Assembly: GCA_963763485.1 (NCBI GenBank)
Contig: CAVXOW010000006.1
Coordinates: 744,001 to 808,000 of the forward strand
Length of the DNA stretch: 64,000 nucleotides
Direction of reading: 5' to 3'
Origin: CAWCKS01 sp963763485
GTDB taxonomy: Bacteria > Pseudomonadota > Alphaproteobacteria > Rhizobiales > Xanthobacteraceae
In this document: one piece after another, positions 43,474 through 52,985 of the stretch
Position numbering within the stretch: the first letter of the stretch is position 1
Layout of the letters: every line of letters begins with the position of its first letter
Translations under genes and position numbers: made by a program
The notes under the pieces: model-generated
The model's input: only the letters and a program-made list of their open reading frames with translations
Database searches by the model: none
What the model was told of the DNA's origin: nothing

Positions 43474-44634
43474 ATGTCCTCACAACTTTCGCGCACGCAG
43501 CTCTTGCGTCGGTTCTGGCGTTGCGCGTCGGGTTTCTGGCGCGGCCGGACGGCGCTATGGGCATGGCCGTTGTGCGCGAGCATGCTGGTGATGACGTCGC
43601 TGCAGCTGCTGATCCAGTACAAGCTGAATTTCTGGAGTCGCGATCTGTTCAACGCCATCGAGGTGAAGAACGAAATCGCATTGCGGTCCCAGGCACTGGT
43701 CTTCCTGCCTCTCGCCGCGACGAGCCTGTTGCTCACCGTGCTGTCGGTCTGGTGTCGAATGACGACCGAACGCGAATGGCGCCGCTGGCTGAGTAAGCAT
43801 TTGTATGATCGCTGGCTGCGGAGTGATCACCATCTCGAGCTGAAGTTCATGCACGGGGGGCATCAAACTCCCGAGCATCGCATTGCTGAGGATGCACGGA
43901 CTGCAACAGATCTGCCGATCGATCTCGTTACAGGGCTGATTTCGTCGCTGCTCACCGGCGCCGCGTTTGCCGGCGTGCTCTGGTCGGTCGGTGGCAGCAT
44001 CGATTTCAACATTTTCGGAATAGGCATCACCGTCCCCGGATATCTCGTGATTGCCGCCACCCTCTACTCCTTGCTCCTGACGTCCGTGACGTTGACCTTC
44101 GGCCGACGGCTCGCCGGGGTGATCGAACATAACAAGGCTGCGGAAGCAGAACTCAGAGCCATGGGGACGCAATTGCGTTCGGCCGGTGAAGCTCGATTGG
44201 TCGCCAGATTGCACCCCAACGGCCTCCGCACGATCAGCGCCGCTCTTGATCTTGTCATTGGGTGCTGGCGCGACCTTTGCTGGCAGATGATGCGCGTCAC
44301 AGCGGTGTCGCACGCCAATCTCCTGATCGTGCCGTCGATCGGCTTGCTGCTGTGCACGCCCAAGTATCTGGATGGCACGATGACATTGGGCGCCGTCGTG
44401 CAAGCAGCGACGGCGTTCGCGTCGGTCCAGGCCGCATTCGGCTGGTTCCCGGAAAACTATGGTCGACTGGCGGAATGGGCCGTCTCGGCTGGTCGGGTTG
44501 CATCGTTGCTGCTGTCGCTTGATCACGTCGGGGCGAGCGCCGAACCAGAACCTGCCGCTGTGCACGCGGCGGAGGCTCTCCGGCTCGACGTCGGCCCTGG
44601 GCGTCCGGCGCCGGATGATCTGCTCCGCGCCTGA
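43474..44634 (+). CDS. ABC transporter membrane domain (YddA/SbmA-like, ABC_membrane_2) lacking its ATPase domain
   Basis: 386 residues, start ATG 43474. Six TM segments with the family motifs LQLLIQYKLNFWSRDLFNAI near TM1, WRRWLSKHLYDRWLRSDHH, TPEHRIAEDARTATDL and VPGYLVIAATLYSLLLTSVT, followed by GWFPENYGRLAEWAVSAGRV. YddA/Rv1819c-type proteins normally continue into an ABC ATPase of about 200 residues; here the frame ends just after the TM part with a low-complexity tail (AEPEPAAVHAAEALRLD), and no Walker motifs follow in any plus frame before the next gene. It may be a truncated exporter or a proton-driven SbmA-like variant. Confidence 0.8.
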   Translation: MSSQLSRTQLLRRFWRCASGFWRGRTALWAWPLCASMLVMTSLQLLIQYKLNFWSRDLFNAIEVKNEIALRSQALVFLPLAATSLLLTVLSVWCRMTTEREWRRWLSKHLYDRWLRSDHHLELKFMHGGHQTPEHRIAEDARTATDLPIDLVTGLISSLLTGAAFAGVLWSVGGSIDFNIFGIGITVPGYLVIAATLYSLLLTSVTLTFGRRLAGVIEHNKAAEAELRAMGTQLRSAGEARLVARLHPNGLRTISAALDLVIGCWRDLCWQMMRVTAVSHANLLIVPSIGLLLCTPKYLDGTMTLGAVVQAATAFASVQAAFGWFPENYGRLAEWAVSAGRVASLLLSLDHVGASAEPEPAAVHAAEALRLDVGPGRPAPDDLLRA

Positions 44635-44800
44635 GGCGGCCGCACGTTGCGCCACATCCCAATTGTTCGAATCGAATTGCAACAATCGGGCTGGCTGTCT
44701 CGAATTACACGACCTCACGTCCGACAATCAGGGAATTCCCGATACCTGAAGCGCCTACAAAAAAGCTCTGTTGCGTAGGGGTTGAAATTGGAGATCTCAA

Positions 44801-45133
44801 ATGACGAGCCGTAAAGCCAAACTATTGTCCTTGATCGTAGTGGCCGGAGCAGTTGCAGTCATGTCTGCTTCAGCACAGGCCCAATATATGACCCGGTCCT
44901 ACTATCGCTCAATTCACCATTATCACCCATACGCGCGCGCCCAGGCCGTCTACGATGCGCAGGCTTACATGGGCGGAGGAGTCAACGTCCTTCCGCCAAC
45001 CATCGTGAGCGGCAGCTTCATGCAAGGCCTCTATGACCCGTACGGCAACCTTCCCTCGGTCTATGGATGCTGTGCGACCACGCACAACGAACACGTCGGT
45101 CTGGCCGGTGCCGGCGCCGAGGGATCGCGCTAA
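44801..45133 (+). CDS. Small secreted hypothetical protein, Tyr/His-rich
   Basis: 110 residues with a clear signal peptide (LLSLIVVAGAVAVMSASAQA, cleavage after AQA). The mature part is RSYYRSIHHYHPYARAQAVY followed by Gly/Pro-rich sequence and a CC pair (VYGCCATTHNEH). No known domain. It is followed by a strong rho-independent terminator (45209-45248), so it is the last gene of its transcript. Confidence 0.6.
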   Translation: MTSRKAKLLSLIVVAGAVAVMSASAQAQYMTRSYYRSIHHYHPYARAQAVYDAQAYMGGGVNVLPPTIVSGSFMQGLYDPYGNLPSVYGCCATTHNEHVGLAGAGAEGSR

Positions 45134-45170
45134 CTCGGCCCTGAAATGCCGGAGGGACACGTTTCCACGC

Positions 45171-45248
45171 TGTGACCCGGTTATCCAGCCCCTTTAACCG
45201 GATCGCATGGGGCTGGCCTCTGCTCTTGAGGCCAGCCCCACTTTTTTT
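45171..45248 (+). ncRNA. Two-hairpin structured element ending in a rho-independent terminator (copy 1)
   Basis: TGTGACCCGG leads into hairpin 1 (CCGGTTA 45177-45183 with TAACCGG 45195-45201, loop tccagcccctt). A linker ATCGCAT follows, then a perfect 12-bp hairpin (45209-45220 with 45228-45239) and seven T residues (45242-45248). The same sequence framework recurs at 52986-53073. At the least this is the terminator of the 44801-45133 gene; the conserved upstream hairpin suggests a small RNA. Confidence 0.6.
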
Positions 45249-45273
45249 CCACCACAGGTCTGCAGGAGTTGCC

Positions 45274-45528
45274 ATGAGACGCTTGAAGCTGTTGGGAGTC
45301 CTGATGCTTGCGGCTTCCTTCGCTTTGACCTCGATTGACGCGGACGCGAAGTCAAAGAAGAAGCCGAGCCAGGCGCAAGCGAAGATGACGGATCAAGAGG
45401 TCCGCGCCAAATGCATCAACGATTACCAGCAGAGCACAGGCAGCACCGGACCGCAAAGCGCGCAACAGGTCATTGGCAACAATCGTCTGTACGCGGATTG
45501 CGTGCATCGCTACGGCGTCAGGCCGTAA
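45274..45528 (+). CDS. Small secreted hypothetical protein
   Basis: 84 residues, ATG 45274 with CAGGAG five bases upstream. Signal peptide MRRLKLLGVLMLAASFALTS ends near DADAKS. The mature part is Lys/Gln-rich, then carries two cysteines in VRAKCINDYQQ and LYADCVHRYG which probably form a disulfide. No family recognised. It begins right after the structured terminator element. Confidence 0.6.
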   Translation: MRRLKLLGVLMLAASFALTSIDADAKSKKKPSQAQAKMTDQEVRAKCINDYQQSTGSTGPQSAQQVIGNNRLYADCVHRYGVRP

Positions 45529-45619
45529 TCCCATCCCAGTTGAGGCCGCGTTGACAGGCTAGTCGATCCGCCGCGATGCGAGTCGGCCGAACGTTTGCGC
45601 CGACAATCGGCCCCAGGCC

Positions 45620-47310
45620 TCAGGTCATCAGGACAACGAGGACCATTCCCCAAATCGTCAACAGTGTGTTGCCGACGGCGTAGGTGACCGTATAGCCGAG
45701 ACCCGGGATCTGGCTCTTGGCACGATCGCAAATCATGCCAAGGGACGCCGTCGTCGTCCTTGCTCCGGAACAGCATCCAAGAAAATCGCTGGATGGAAGC
45801 GGAACAGATACTTGCCGACATACATCGCGAGAAGCAACGGGACGGTGGTGACAACGATGCCCCACAGAAACAGACTGAACCCGAGTTGCTGGAGACCCGC
45901 AACAAAGCGCGGCCCCGAAGCAATGCCCACCACGGCAATAAACACGTTGAGGCCGACGGAGTTCATGAACCACACGGTCGGCGTCGGAATCCGGCCGAAC
46001 TTTGGCCGAACCGAACGCAGCCAGCCGAAGAACAGCCCCGAGATCAGCGCTCCGCCGGATGTGGATAGAGTGAGAGGAACGCCGCCGACCTTGTAGACCA
46101 GCGCGCCGACCAGAGCGCCGATGGTGATCGCGGCACCGATGAACGCGACGTCGGCAATATCGGTCGCACGATCGATGACGCCGAAAGCCTTCGCGCCGGC
46201 CGCAACATCCTGTGAACGACCGACCAGGGTCAGGATGTCGCCGCGATAGATCTTGGTGTTCGGCAGGATCGGAATGGTTATCGCCGTCGCGCCGCGCGCG
46301 ATCTTCCTCAGGAATAAACCACGAGCCTCCGGCCATTTCGAAAGCTCGACCAGCGTCTTCCCGTTGGCGTCCTTGCTTGTCACCAGCACATCGACGCCTT
46401 CGGCCGGCGCCGCAAGCAGTTCGCGATCATCGACCTCGTCGGCCTTGGGACCGATCAGGTTGACCAGCACGTCGCGGCGCCCGGCGATGGCAACGACGTC
46501 GCCGGCGAGGATCACAGTATCTCCGGTCGCATCGAAGATCTTGTCGCCGCGGCGGATCCGCTGGACGAAGACGCGTTGTTCGGGCAGCAGCGCTTCAGCA
46601 TCGCGCGCCGTTTTGCCTACGACGGGGACGCCTTCCTTGACGCGGAATGCCCGAAGCTCGAACTGATGCCAGGCAGTGCCCGGCCCGCCGACCTCTTTCT
46701 TGCCGCCGAACTCTTCCTCATAGCGCTTGCACTCGGCCTCCAGGTCGATGCCCAAGAGCGCCGGACCAAACAGGGCCAGCACGATCGCCGAGCCGATAGT
46801 GCCGAAGATGTAAGTGACGGCATAGGCGACCGGCATCGCGTCCAGCAGCTTCTTGGCCTCGTCGCCCGGCAACTCGAGCCGGTTGATCGCGTCGGTCGCC
46901 AGCCCCATCGACGCCGAGATCGTTTGCGAGCCGGCGTAGAGGCCGGCCGCCGAGCCTACGTCATAGCCGGCCCATCTCGCGCCGACATAGGCCGCGCCAA
47001 GACAAAACAGACAAACCACGGCGGCAAACACCGCCTGTGGAATGCCATCCTGTGCGACGCTGCGCACGAACTGCGGCCCGACGCCATAGCCGATGGCGAA
47101 CAGGAACATCAGGAAGAAGGTCGGCTTCAACGGGCCGGATACCGGGATATCGAGCTGTCCGATAAGGACAGCAGCGATCAGGGTCGCGGTCACCGCGCCA
47201 AGGCCTAGTCCCTTGTAGGTGAACGATCCGAAGTAATAGCCGACCGCCAGCGAGAGGAAGATCGCAATCTCCGGATATTGCCGCAGCGTAGTTACAAACC
47301 AATGGGCCAT
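45620..47310 (-). CDS. aspT: Aspartate:alanine exchanger AspT, frameshifted near the C-terminus
   Basis: Start ATG 47310 (MAHWFVTTLRQYPEIAIFLS). The AAE family layout is present: five N-terminal TMs with GQLDIPVSGPLKPTFFLMFL and YAGSQTISASMGLATDAINR, a cytoplasmic loop with two TrkA-C domains (GDTVILAGDVVAIAGRRDVL; YRGDILTLVGRSQDVAAGA), then five more TMs. Near 45779 one base seems missing; the proper end GCCSGARTTTASLGMICDRA, YTVTYAVGNTLLTIWG lies in the next frame and stops at 45620. AspT exchanges aspartate for alanine, exporting one charge per cycle. It is downstream of asdA, its functional partner, by 55 bases. Confidence 0.88.
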
Positions 47311-47365
47311 GCTGTCACCCTTGACGCGAGGTGAATGAAGAACGGGCGAATGCTTAGGCCGAGAT

Positions 47366-49069
47366 CTACCCGGCCGGCTCTTTCTTGCCCGGCTTGTCCG
47401 AGGCGCCACCTGGCTTCGCCGCCTTGTCGGCTTCCTGCCGTTTTGAGAAACGGTAGGCCTCGCCATACACGGAAGCCACCGATCTCACGATGCGGCCGAT
47501 GTCGTCGTAGACATCATCGGGAAGGTTCGCGAATGAGACGCGGACCGACCAGTTCGGTGCTTCAAAGCCGCTGCCGTTGAGCAGCACAAGACCGTGGTCG
47601 TCGGCGAGCCGATAGGCGATGTCCAGTGGATGGTAGTTTTCCTTGAGGAAGTTCGCGACCTCATCGCCAAGGTACTTCCTTGCCCAGAACTCGAAGTCGA
47701 TGATCCCGTAGTAGGCGGCAAACCGCGGGTGATTGACGCCCTTGCTTTCGATTCCCAGACCGTCAACGGTTGCGGCGAAGCGGCGATGGCAGATTGCCAT
47801 CGTCGAGGTTCGATAGCTGTCATCGTCGTCCAGCATCTGGAACAGCGAGAACAGCGTCATCTGCACCTGCTGCGGGAGTGACAGGCCGGCGGTGTGATTG
47901 AGGGAGACGTCGCGGCTGTCCGCCACCATACGGTCGATGAACCTCAGCTTGGTCGGATCGAGCAGCAGCGTTCCATAACGTTTGTTGAGCTGATCTGTGA
48001 TCGGCTTTGGATGCTTGCCGATCATCTCATCGATGATGTTGTCCTGATGAATGGCGATAACGCCGAGCCGCCAGCCAGTGCAGCCGAAATATTTCGAGTA
48101 GGAGTAGACGCCGATGGTGTTGCGCGGCAATTCAGCCATCAGCGAGCGGAAGTCGCGTACGAATGTGCCGTAGACGTCGTCCGTCAGGATAATGAGATCA
48201 GGCCGCTTGGTCTTCACCAGGCTGACGATCCTGGCGATTTCCTCGGACGAGATAGCGACCGAGCTCGGATTGCCTGGATTGACGACAAAGAACGCCTTGA
48301 CCTTCGGATCCTCGAGCTTCTTCAATTCCTCGTCGGAATACCTGAATTCGTTTTCCTGGGTCGCGCGGATATGAACGACCTTGAACTCATAGTCGTTGAG
48401 CTCGGCCATCTCCAGGTAAGGCGTGAAGATCGGAACGCCGAGCGCAATGGTATCGCCCTTGTGCAGGATGTGGTTCTGCATGAGCGACTTGAACGTGTAG
48501 CACATGGCTGCGGTGCCACCTTCGACCGCGAACAGATCGAATTTTCCCTGCGGTGGCCGACTGTCGCACATCGCCCACATCAGATATTCGTGGACGATCT
48601 TCTCGGCGTGGACCAGCATCCGGTCCGGTACCGGATAGTTGTCGCCGATGATCGAATCCACGAGCTCGTGAACGAAGGCATCGGCAATGAAGCCGAACTT
48701 CTTGACGGCAAAGGGGACCATCGCGCGCAGCATCGCGGCGCCCAGTCCTTCCTTGTGCCCTTCCAGGAACTGATCGAATCGCGCGGCGATGCCGGCGGCC
48801 TGCGGCATGCCACCGATGTCCGGGATATCCATAACGCGCTTGGATTCCTGCAACGCGAACTGACCAAGCAAGAAGAACGCTTCACGCGGAGTGGTCGCAA
48901 CCCAGTTCGGATTGCCGCGGCCGGCATTGAGAAAGGCGATGTCGGATCTCCGCGATCGTTCCCGAGCGAGCTTGATCAGCCCGTCCTTGATCTCGAAAGG
49001 ACTGAGCTTCTCGTAGGCTTCAAATCCGCTGTAGTGGACCTGGGGAACAATCGATGGGGCATGAACCAT
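47366..49069 (-). CDS. asdA: Aspartate 4-decarboxylase
   Basis: 567 residues, ATG 49069 after CGGAG. A large fold-type I PLP enzyme, longer than ordinary aspartate aminotransferases, as is typical for AsdA. Substrate and cofactor motifs: NAGRGNPNWVATTPREAFF, FAVEGGTAAMCYTFKSLM, NPGNPSSVAIS, ILTDDVYGTF, with PLP Lys about 326 in YSYSKYFGCTGWRLG. It converts L-aspartate to L-alanine and CO2, consuming a proton inside the cell. Together with the electrogenic AspT exchanger it builds a proton-motive force or raises internal pH. First gene of the asdA-aspT operon. Confidence 0.94.
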   Translation of the reverse strand: MVHAPSIVPQVHYSGFEAYEKLSPFEIKDGLIKLARERSRRSDIAFLNAGRGNPNWVATTPREAFFLLGQFALQESKRVMDIPDIGGMPQAAGIAARFDQFLEGHKEGLGAAMLRAMVPFAVKKFGFIADAFVHELVDSIIGDNYPVPDRMLVHAEKIVHEYLMWAMCDSRPPQGKFDLFAVEGGTAAMCYTFKSLMQNHILHKGDTIALGVPIFTPYLEMAELNDYEFKVVHIRATQENEFRYSDEELKKLEDPKVKAFFVVNPGNPSSVAISSEEIARIVSLVKTKRPDLIILTDDVYGTFVRDFRSLMAELPRNTIGVYSYSKYFGCTGWRLGVIAIHQDNIIDEMIGKHPKPITDQLNKRYGTLLLDPTKLRFIDRMVADSRDVSLNHTAGLSLPQQVQMTLFSLFQMLDDDDSYRTSTMAICHRRFAATVDGLGIESKGVNHPRFAAYYGIIDFEFWARKYLGDEVANFLKENYHPLDIAYRLADDHGLVLLNGSGFEAPNWSVRVSFANLPDDVYDDIGRIVRSVASVYGEAYRFSKRQEADKAAKPGGASDKPGKKEPAG

Positions 49070-49209
49070 GTCTGCACTCCGCTGTTCCCCTCCGCGCCTG
49101 TCCTGGCAGGTCGCAGAATGGCATCGGTCGCACAGGAGGGAATCAGGCGTTGGCCTGAACCCGGGCAGGGATTTCCCCTACGGCAGCGGCAGCGGAATGG
49201 TCTTGCACC

Positions 49210-49431
49210 TCAAAAGATCAGCTTGGCCTGGACCTGAACCAATTGCTTCTCGTGTTGAATCTGTTCTTCGAGCATGAGCCTGAGAATTTCTTCGGCGCGC
49301 CCCAGCTCTTTCCCATCCGAGGCTGACCTCAGGCGCTCAACAAGATTTCGCTGACGAATGATACGCGTCGCGTCGTCAGCGACGATGCGTGACAGCCGCG
49401 AAGCTTCCTGAAGGAGTTGCTCGCAATTCAT
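49210..49431 (-). CDS. Small helical hypothetical protein
   Basis: 73 residues from ATG 49431 (a GTG at 49485 would add 18 residues). Entirely charged and helical: LLQEASRLSRIVADDATRII, ELGRAEEILRLMLEEQIQHE, with heptad-like Leu/Ile spacing suggesting a short coiled coil. No signal peptide and no recognised family. It lies upstream of asdA on the same strand with a 140-base gap. Confidence 0.45.
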   Translation of the reverse strand: MNCEQLLQEASRLSRIVADDATRIIRQRNLVERLRSASDGKELGRAEEILRLMLEEQIQHEKQLVQVQAKLIF

Positions 49432-49554
49432 TGAGCTTTCACCAGACACGCCGCATTGCCGTGAAAAAACACGCGCGGTGATCACTTATTCCAATTTTAT
49501 CGATTGTTCGGCGACGAACATCGTCGCCCCACAAAGGTCGCACCTGCAAAACAT

Positions 49555-49603
49555 AAAAAAGTGCGACGCAGCGTCGACGTCGCTTGTCGCGACGTCGACG
49601 CTG
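49555..49603 (-). terminator. Rho-independent terminator of the Omp25-like gene
   Basis: Perfect 15-bp inverted repeat (49569-49583 with 49589-49603, 5-nt loop) followed on the minus strand by TTTTTT (49560-49555). It sits 48 bases after the stop of the outer-membrane protein gene. Confidence 0.85.
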
Positions 49604-49650
49604 TCAGCTGAATGCCCGTCAGCAGACTCCGTCAACTCTTCCTGACGGGT

Positions 49651-50397
49651 TCACCTGAACGCGTAGTTGAAGCCGAACTTGAACATCTGGAAGTTACGGC
49701 TGCTGCCGGTAAACACGTCAACGCCGACCGGGCCGCCGACCACAACGGGTATCGCGAAGTTCCTGTTGCTTAACCCGATGAAGTCGTACTCACCCTTCAG
49801 CGACCAATTGTTGTTGATGGCGTATTCGACGCCGCCACCGAGCAGCCAACCGCCGACGCTGTTGCCGCCGCCGCCGCCGAACGAAGCACCCGTCGTCACA
49901 TTCGTGACCGTGAAGCCGCTGTTGTTGCCAACCCAGCCGCCACCGGCCTTGCCGTAGAACAGCCAGTGGTCGGCAGCCCAGCCGAACCGGGCGGCAATCG
50001 TCGCAACCCAATTCGTGCTGTTGGAGGTGACCACGAACGGTCCGGCGCCGCCGACGACGACGGCAGCACTGCGATTGTTGTTGCTCGCGATGCCGTCGAT
50101 GTCACCCTCGACACCGAGCACGAAGTTCCCGGTCTGCCAGTTGTATCCGAGCTGACCGCCGCCGATGAACCTGCCGTCGCTGGTCCGGGTAAAGGTATTG
50201 CCGAACAGGTCGGTGACAGAGCGCTGCCCCCAAGCGGCGCCAAGATTGCCGCCGAGGTAGAAGCCGGTCCAGGTGAACAGCGGCACCACAACTGGCGGTG
50301 GCGGCGGCGCCTTCACTGCCATGTCGGCCGCCTGACCGGAATTGGCTACGCTCAAGAACACTGCGGCAGAGGCTATTCCCAATAGTAGTTTTCTCAT
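49651..50397 (-). CDS. Omp25/Opa-like outer-membrane beta-barrel protein
   Basis: 248 residues from ATG 50397 with AAGGGA upstream. Signal peptide LLLGIASAAVFLSVANSGQA, then a proline hinge and FTWTGFYLGGNLGAAWGQ, the well-known start of the 8-stranded rhizobial/Brucella Omp25/31 barrel. Alternating strands such as GEYDFIGLSNRNFA follow, and it ends with the outer-membrane signature KFGFNYAFR (terminal aromatic-Arg). Glycine- and asparagine-rich loops. Probable abundant structural or minor porin protein. Followed by a strong terminator. Confidence 0.88.
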   Translation of the reverse strand: MRKLLLGIASAAVFLSVANSGQAADMAVKAPPPPPVVVPLFTWTGFYLGGNLGAAWGQRSVTDLFGNTFTRTSDGRFIGGGQLGYNWQTGNFVLGVEGDIDGIASNNNRSAAVVVGGAGPFVVTSNSTNWVATIAARFGWAADHWLFYGKAGGGWVGNNSGFTVTNVTTGASFGGGGGNSVGGWLLGGGVEYAINNNWSLKGEYDFIGLSNRNFAIPVVVGGPVGVDVFTGSSRNFQMFKFGFNYAFR

Positions 50398-50704
50398 GTC
50401 CCTTTTCTCCGCTGAAAAAACCACGTCAGCCTCAACTCCAGCCCCAAATCAGCAGAGACGCGCGTGGATACGTTTACATAACCCGAACACTCGTGAAGCA
50501 GCGGTTGATAACCGGCACTGTCCGGAAAATAAGTCTCGTCGTGATAAAACAATCACGCGTTGCATTGAAGTCACGGCCGGAACTCGCATTGGACAGCGTC
50601 TCTGTCGCTTCACTCTTCATTAGCAACGCAAGTGTCGATGCCACTTCGATCACGCGATGATCTCGACCCGCATTGAAGCGAAGGCGATGCTTCACCCAAG
50701 CGCG

Positions 50705-52168
50705 TCAGTTTCTGAACAGCACTGTGTAGTCGACGATGAAACGGAACTCTGGTTGAGGCGATCTGACATTCCCCTCTTGCCAGAGGTCGGAATACTGCAC
50801 CTTGGCCCGAAACCCCTTCAGCGGACCATCGGACGGCCGGTACTGAACCCATAGATCGAGCTCGTCGCGATTGGCGATCGCGACATTCGTCGTCGGATTG
50901 ATCGCGTCCCAGCCATGGCTGTACCAAGCGCCGAACGTCAGTCCGGACAGGCCGTACTTGCCGAATGCATAACCGAGGTCGTACGCCAGACTCGCTCCGA
51001 CCGCCTTCTCTCTCGCGTTGTCGAACGACACCTGCTGCATATCGGTGTAGTTCGGCTTGGTGCCGAACGGAGAGAAGATCTTGGATTGATCGCCGGTGGC
51101 CGATCCGGCGAGGAAGGCCGTGAACCCGACGTACTGCATCTGCACGCGGCCCGAGGCCTGATACGTCGCAAACGTTCCGAGCATGGCGGTATCGACCGAG
51201 CGCTGGTCGATGACGTTGGCGCCGATCAACCACTGCGGCATCTCCTTGGGCAGCTGGACCGTGTACTCGGCCTGGGCGAATCCGGTGTTGACGAAATCCT
51301 GCAGATAATAATCCATGAAGATGGTCGAGAGGCCCGGGATCGCCGACGGCCGGTACTTGACCATGCCGTAGGGCGCGCCGCGATTGAGCACGTCGGCGCC
51401 GGCGATTGCGTCAGACAACGGGATGAAATCGTTGGAATCCCGCTGCTTGATGGTCCAGATGTAGCCGAGCGAATAGTCGTATTCGCGGCTCTTGTTGGGC
51501 AGCGTCGTCGCCATCACCGACTCGAAGGTGTTCGGCACCATGCGATTGTCTTGCGGATTGATCAGCGGCGTATCGATCAGGGTGCGGCCGCCGCGAAGTT
51601 CCTGATCGCCGAACTGGGCGAAGGCATAGGCCTGGCCCAGTACCGAAATTTGTTCCTGCTGCGGGTTGAGCAGCTTTGTGCCGCCGTCGTCGGGAGGCGC
51701 AAATAGCGGCTGCGACGTGTACAACGCGCCGTGAATGCCGAAGTGGTCGGCGATCAAGCCGGAGCGATAGGCGATCCAGCCTCCGCCGGCCAAGGCCTGC
51801 GACCGCGAACCATCGGAATTGTCGCGGGTCAGGTAATAGCTGCGAGCAACCGCCTGCACCAGCGAGTCACGGAAGAATGCGGGTATGTCCGAATTATCCC
51901 GGCCACTGATCTCGCTCCAGTGGACCTCGCGCATGTACGACTGCGGCGGTAGCACGTAGAGCGGCGTTTGTGCCTGCGGCGCGACGATTTCTTCCTGCGC
52001 AACTTCCTGCCGGGTGACAGGCTGCGCCACGGTTTGCGCCCGAGACTCCGTAATGGCCGAGAGCCACCCTGCGGATACGCCGCAGCCGACAACAAAAGCC
52101 GCTTTTGCGCCACTCACCGGACGACGCGCACGCGCGCCTGGGTTCCGCGCCTGCTCAAGTGGCTGCAT
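50705..52168 (-). CDS. OprD-family outer-membrane porin
   Basis: 487 residues, ATG 52168 after AGGGGCGGGG. N-terminal signal (KAAFVVGCGVSAGWLSAITE, cleavage near SRAQ), then a large beta-barrel with the OprD family features FFRDSLVQAVARSYYLTRDN, AGGGWIAYRSGLIADHFGIH and the C-terminus FRFIVDYTVLFRN. OprD porins are substrate-selective channels for basic amino acids, peptides or aromatic acids. In this neighbourhood (aspartate and Orn/Lys/Arg decarboxylases) an amino-acid porin would make sense; specificity is inference. Confidence 0.85.
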   Translation of the reverse strand: MQPLEQARNPGARARRPVSGAKAAFVVGCGVSAGWLSAITESRAQTVAQPVTRQEVAQEEIVAPQAQTPLYVLPPQSYMREVHWSEISGRDNSDIPAFFRDSLVQAVARSYYLTRDNSDGSRSQALAGGGWIAYRSGLIADHFGIHGALYTSQPLFAPPDDGGTKLLNPQQEQISVLGQAYAFAQFGDQELRGGRTLIDTPLINPQDNRMVPNTFESVMATTLPNKSREYDYSLGYIWTIKQRDSNDFIPLSDAIAGADVLNRGAPYGMVKYRPSAIPGLSTIFMDYYLQDFVNTGFAQAEYTVQLPKEMPQWLIGANVIDQRSVDTAMLGTFATYQASGRVQMQYVGFTAFLAGSATGDQSKIFSPFGTKPNYTDMQQVSFDNAREKAVGASLAYDLGYAFGKYGLSGLTFGAWYSHGWDAINPTTNVAIANRDELDLWVQYRPSDGPLKGFRAKVQYSDLWQEGNVRSPQPEFRFIVDYTVLFRN

Positions 52169-52575
52169 GTCCCCGCCCCTTGGTACCGCGATGAATCAGT
52201 TACACATCACGGTCCTCGATTGCGGTTGAAAAGCGGCAGGGCCACAATTTTCCACAGAAGCGACATTTTCACCACGTCGGACTGCCTTCGAAGTCGTTAG
52301 CGCGATGACCAAACGCCGCGCGATCATGGAACAATTGTCAGACAGACTTACTTACTCACTTCGACACTGCGGTCAGGTCTTCGTTAGTTGTCGGCAGGCT
52401 GCGCTGTGCAACTCGAAGGCGGCAACACACATCCCCTGCTAGACTCTCATTGCCGAACCAGATCTTTGATGACGCCGCGGCAATGCACCGTATGCCAAAC
52501 ACGACCGTAACGCTGGGACCTTGTCACTCGCGTCATCAGCGTTGGAGAAACGGCCGAAGCATCGGCCAAGGGCGA

Positions 52576-52912
52576 ATGGTCGACGATCCATTCCCGAACT
52601 ATTTCGCGCTCGGCTTGCTGTTATCTTGTCGTGGTCGTGCTGCTCCACGCGATCATCGCGATACATGACGTTCCAACTCGGATCGCACATTCGCGAGATC
52701 CGAAGCCATTTCAGTTCGTCGATCAAAAGCGCTTCGGGCTTATCGAGGCCAATCAGCACGTCTGGCAACTCAAGGCGTCGCTCGATCAGGCGACCGCCAG
52801 ACTTGAGCAATCAAAGGGCAACCCGAAACTGCAGGAAGACACTCACAACCGCGTGGACGCTCAGCTCTCTCAAAATGCCCGAGTGATCGTCCCGATGCGC
52901 GACTTCGGGTGA
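52576..52912 (+). pseudogene. Remnant of a DUF3302 (YiaW-like) inner-membrane protein gene
   Basis: Starts MVDDPFPNYFALGLLL in one frame; near 52623 the frame shifts, and VVVVLLHAIIAIHDVPTRIA HSR follows, matching the first TM and the HD(I/V)P-IA-R motif of DUF3302 proteins. The second TM half (the usual NHPH and tryptophan-rich segment) is absent. The end HVWQLKASLDQATARLEQSK resembles the C-terminal coil of the family. So there is one frameshift and one internal deletion. The rest of the 52169-53212 gap holds only the structured RNA element. Confidence 0.5.
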
Positions 52913-52985
52913 TCGACACTTGCAAATCAGGATTCAGCCGGAGGGACGACGGACGCAGCCTCTCGTAGGCTCCCGTCATTCAACA

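Noticed and set aside
49555..49603. The 15-bp palindrome as a regulator operator
   Set aside because: It is followed by six T residues on the transcribed strand just after a stop codon, so a terminator explains it better.
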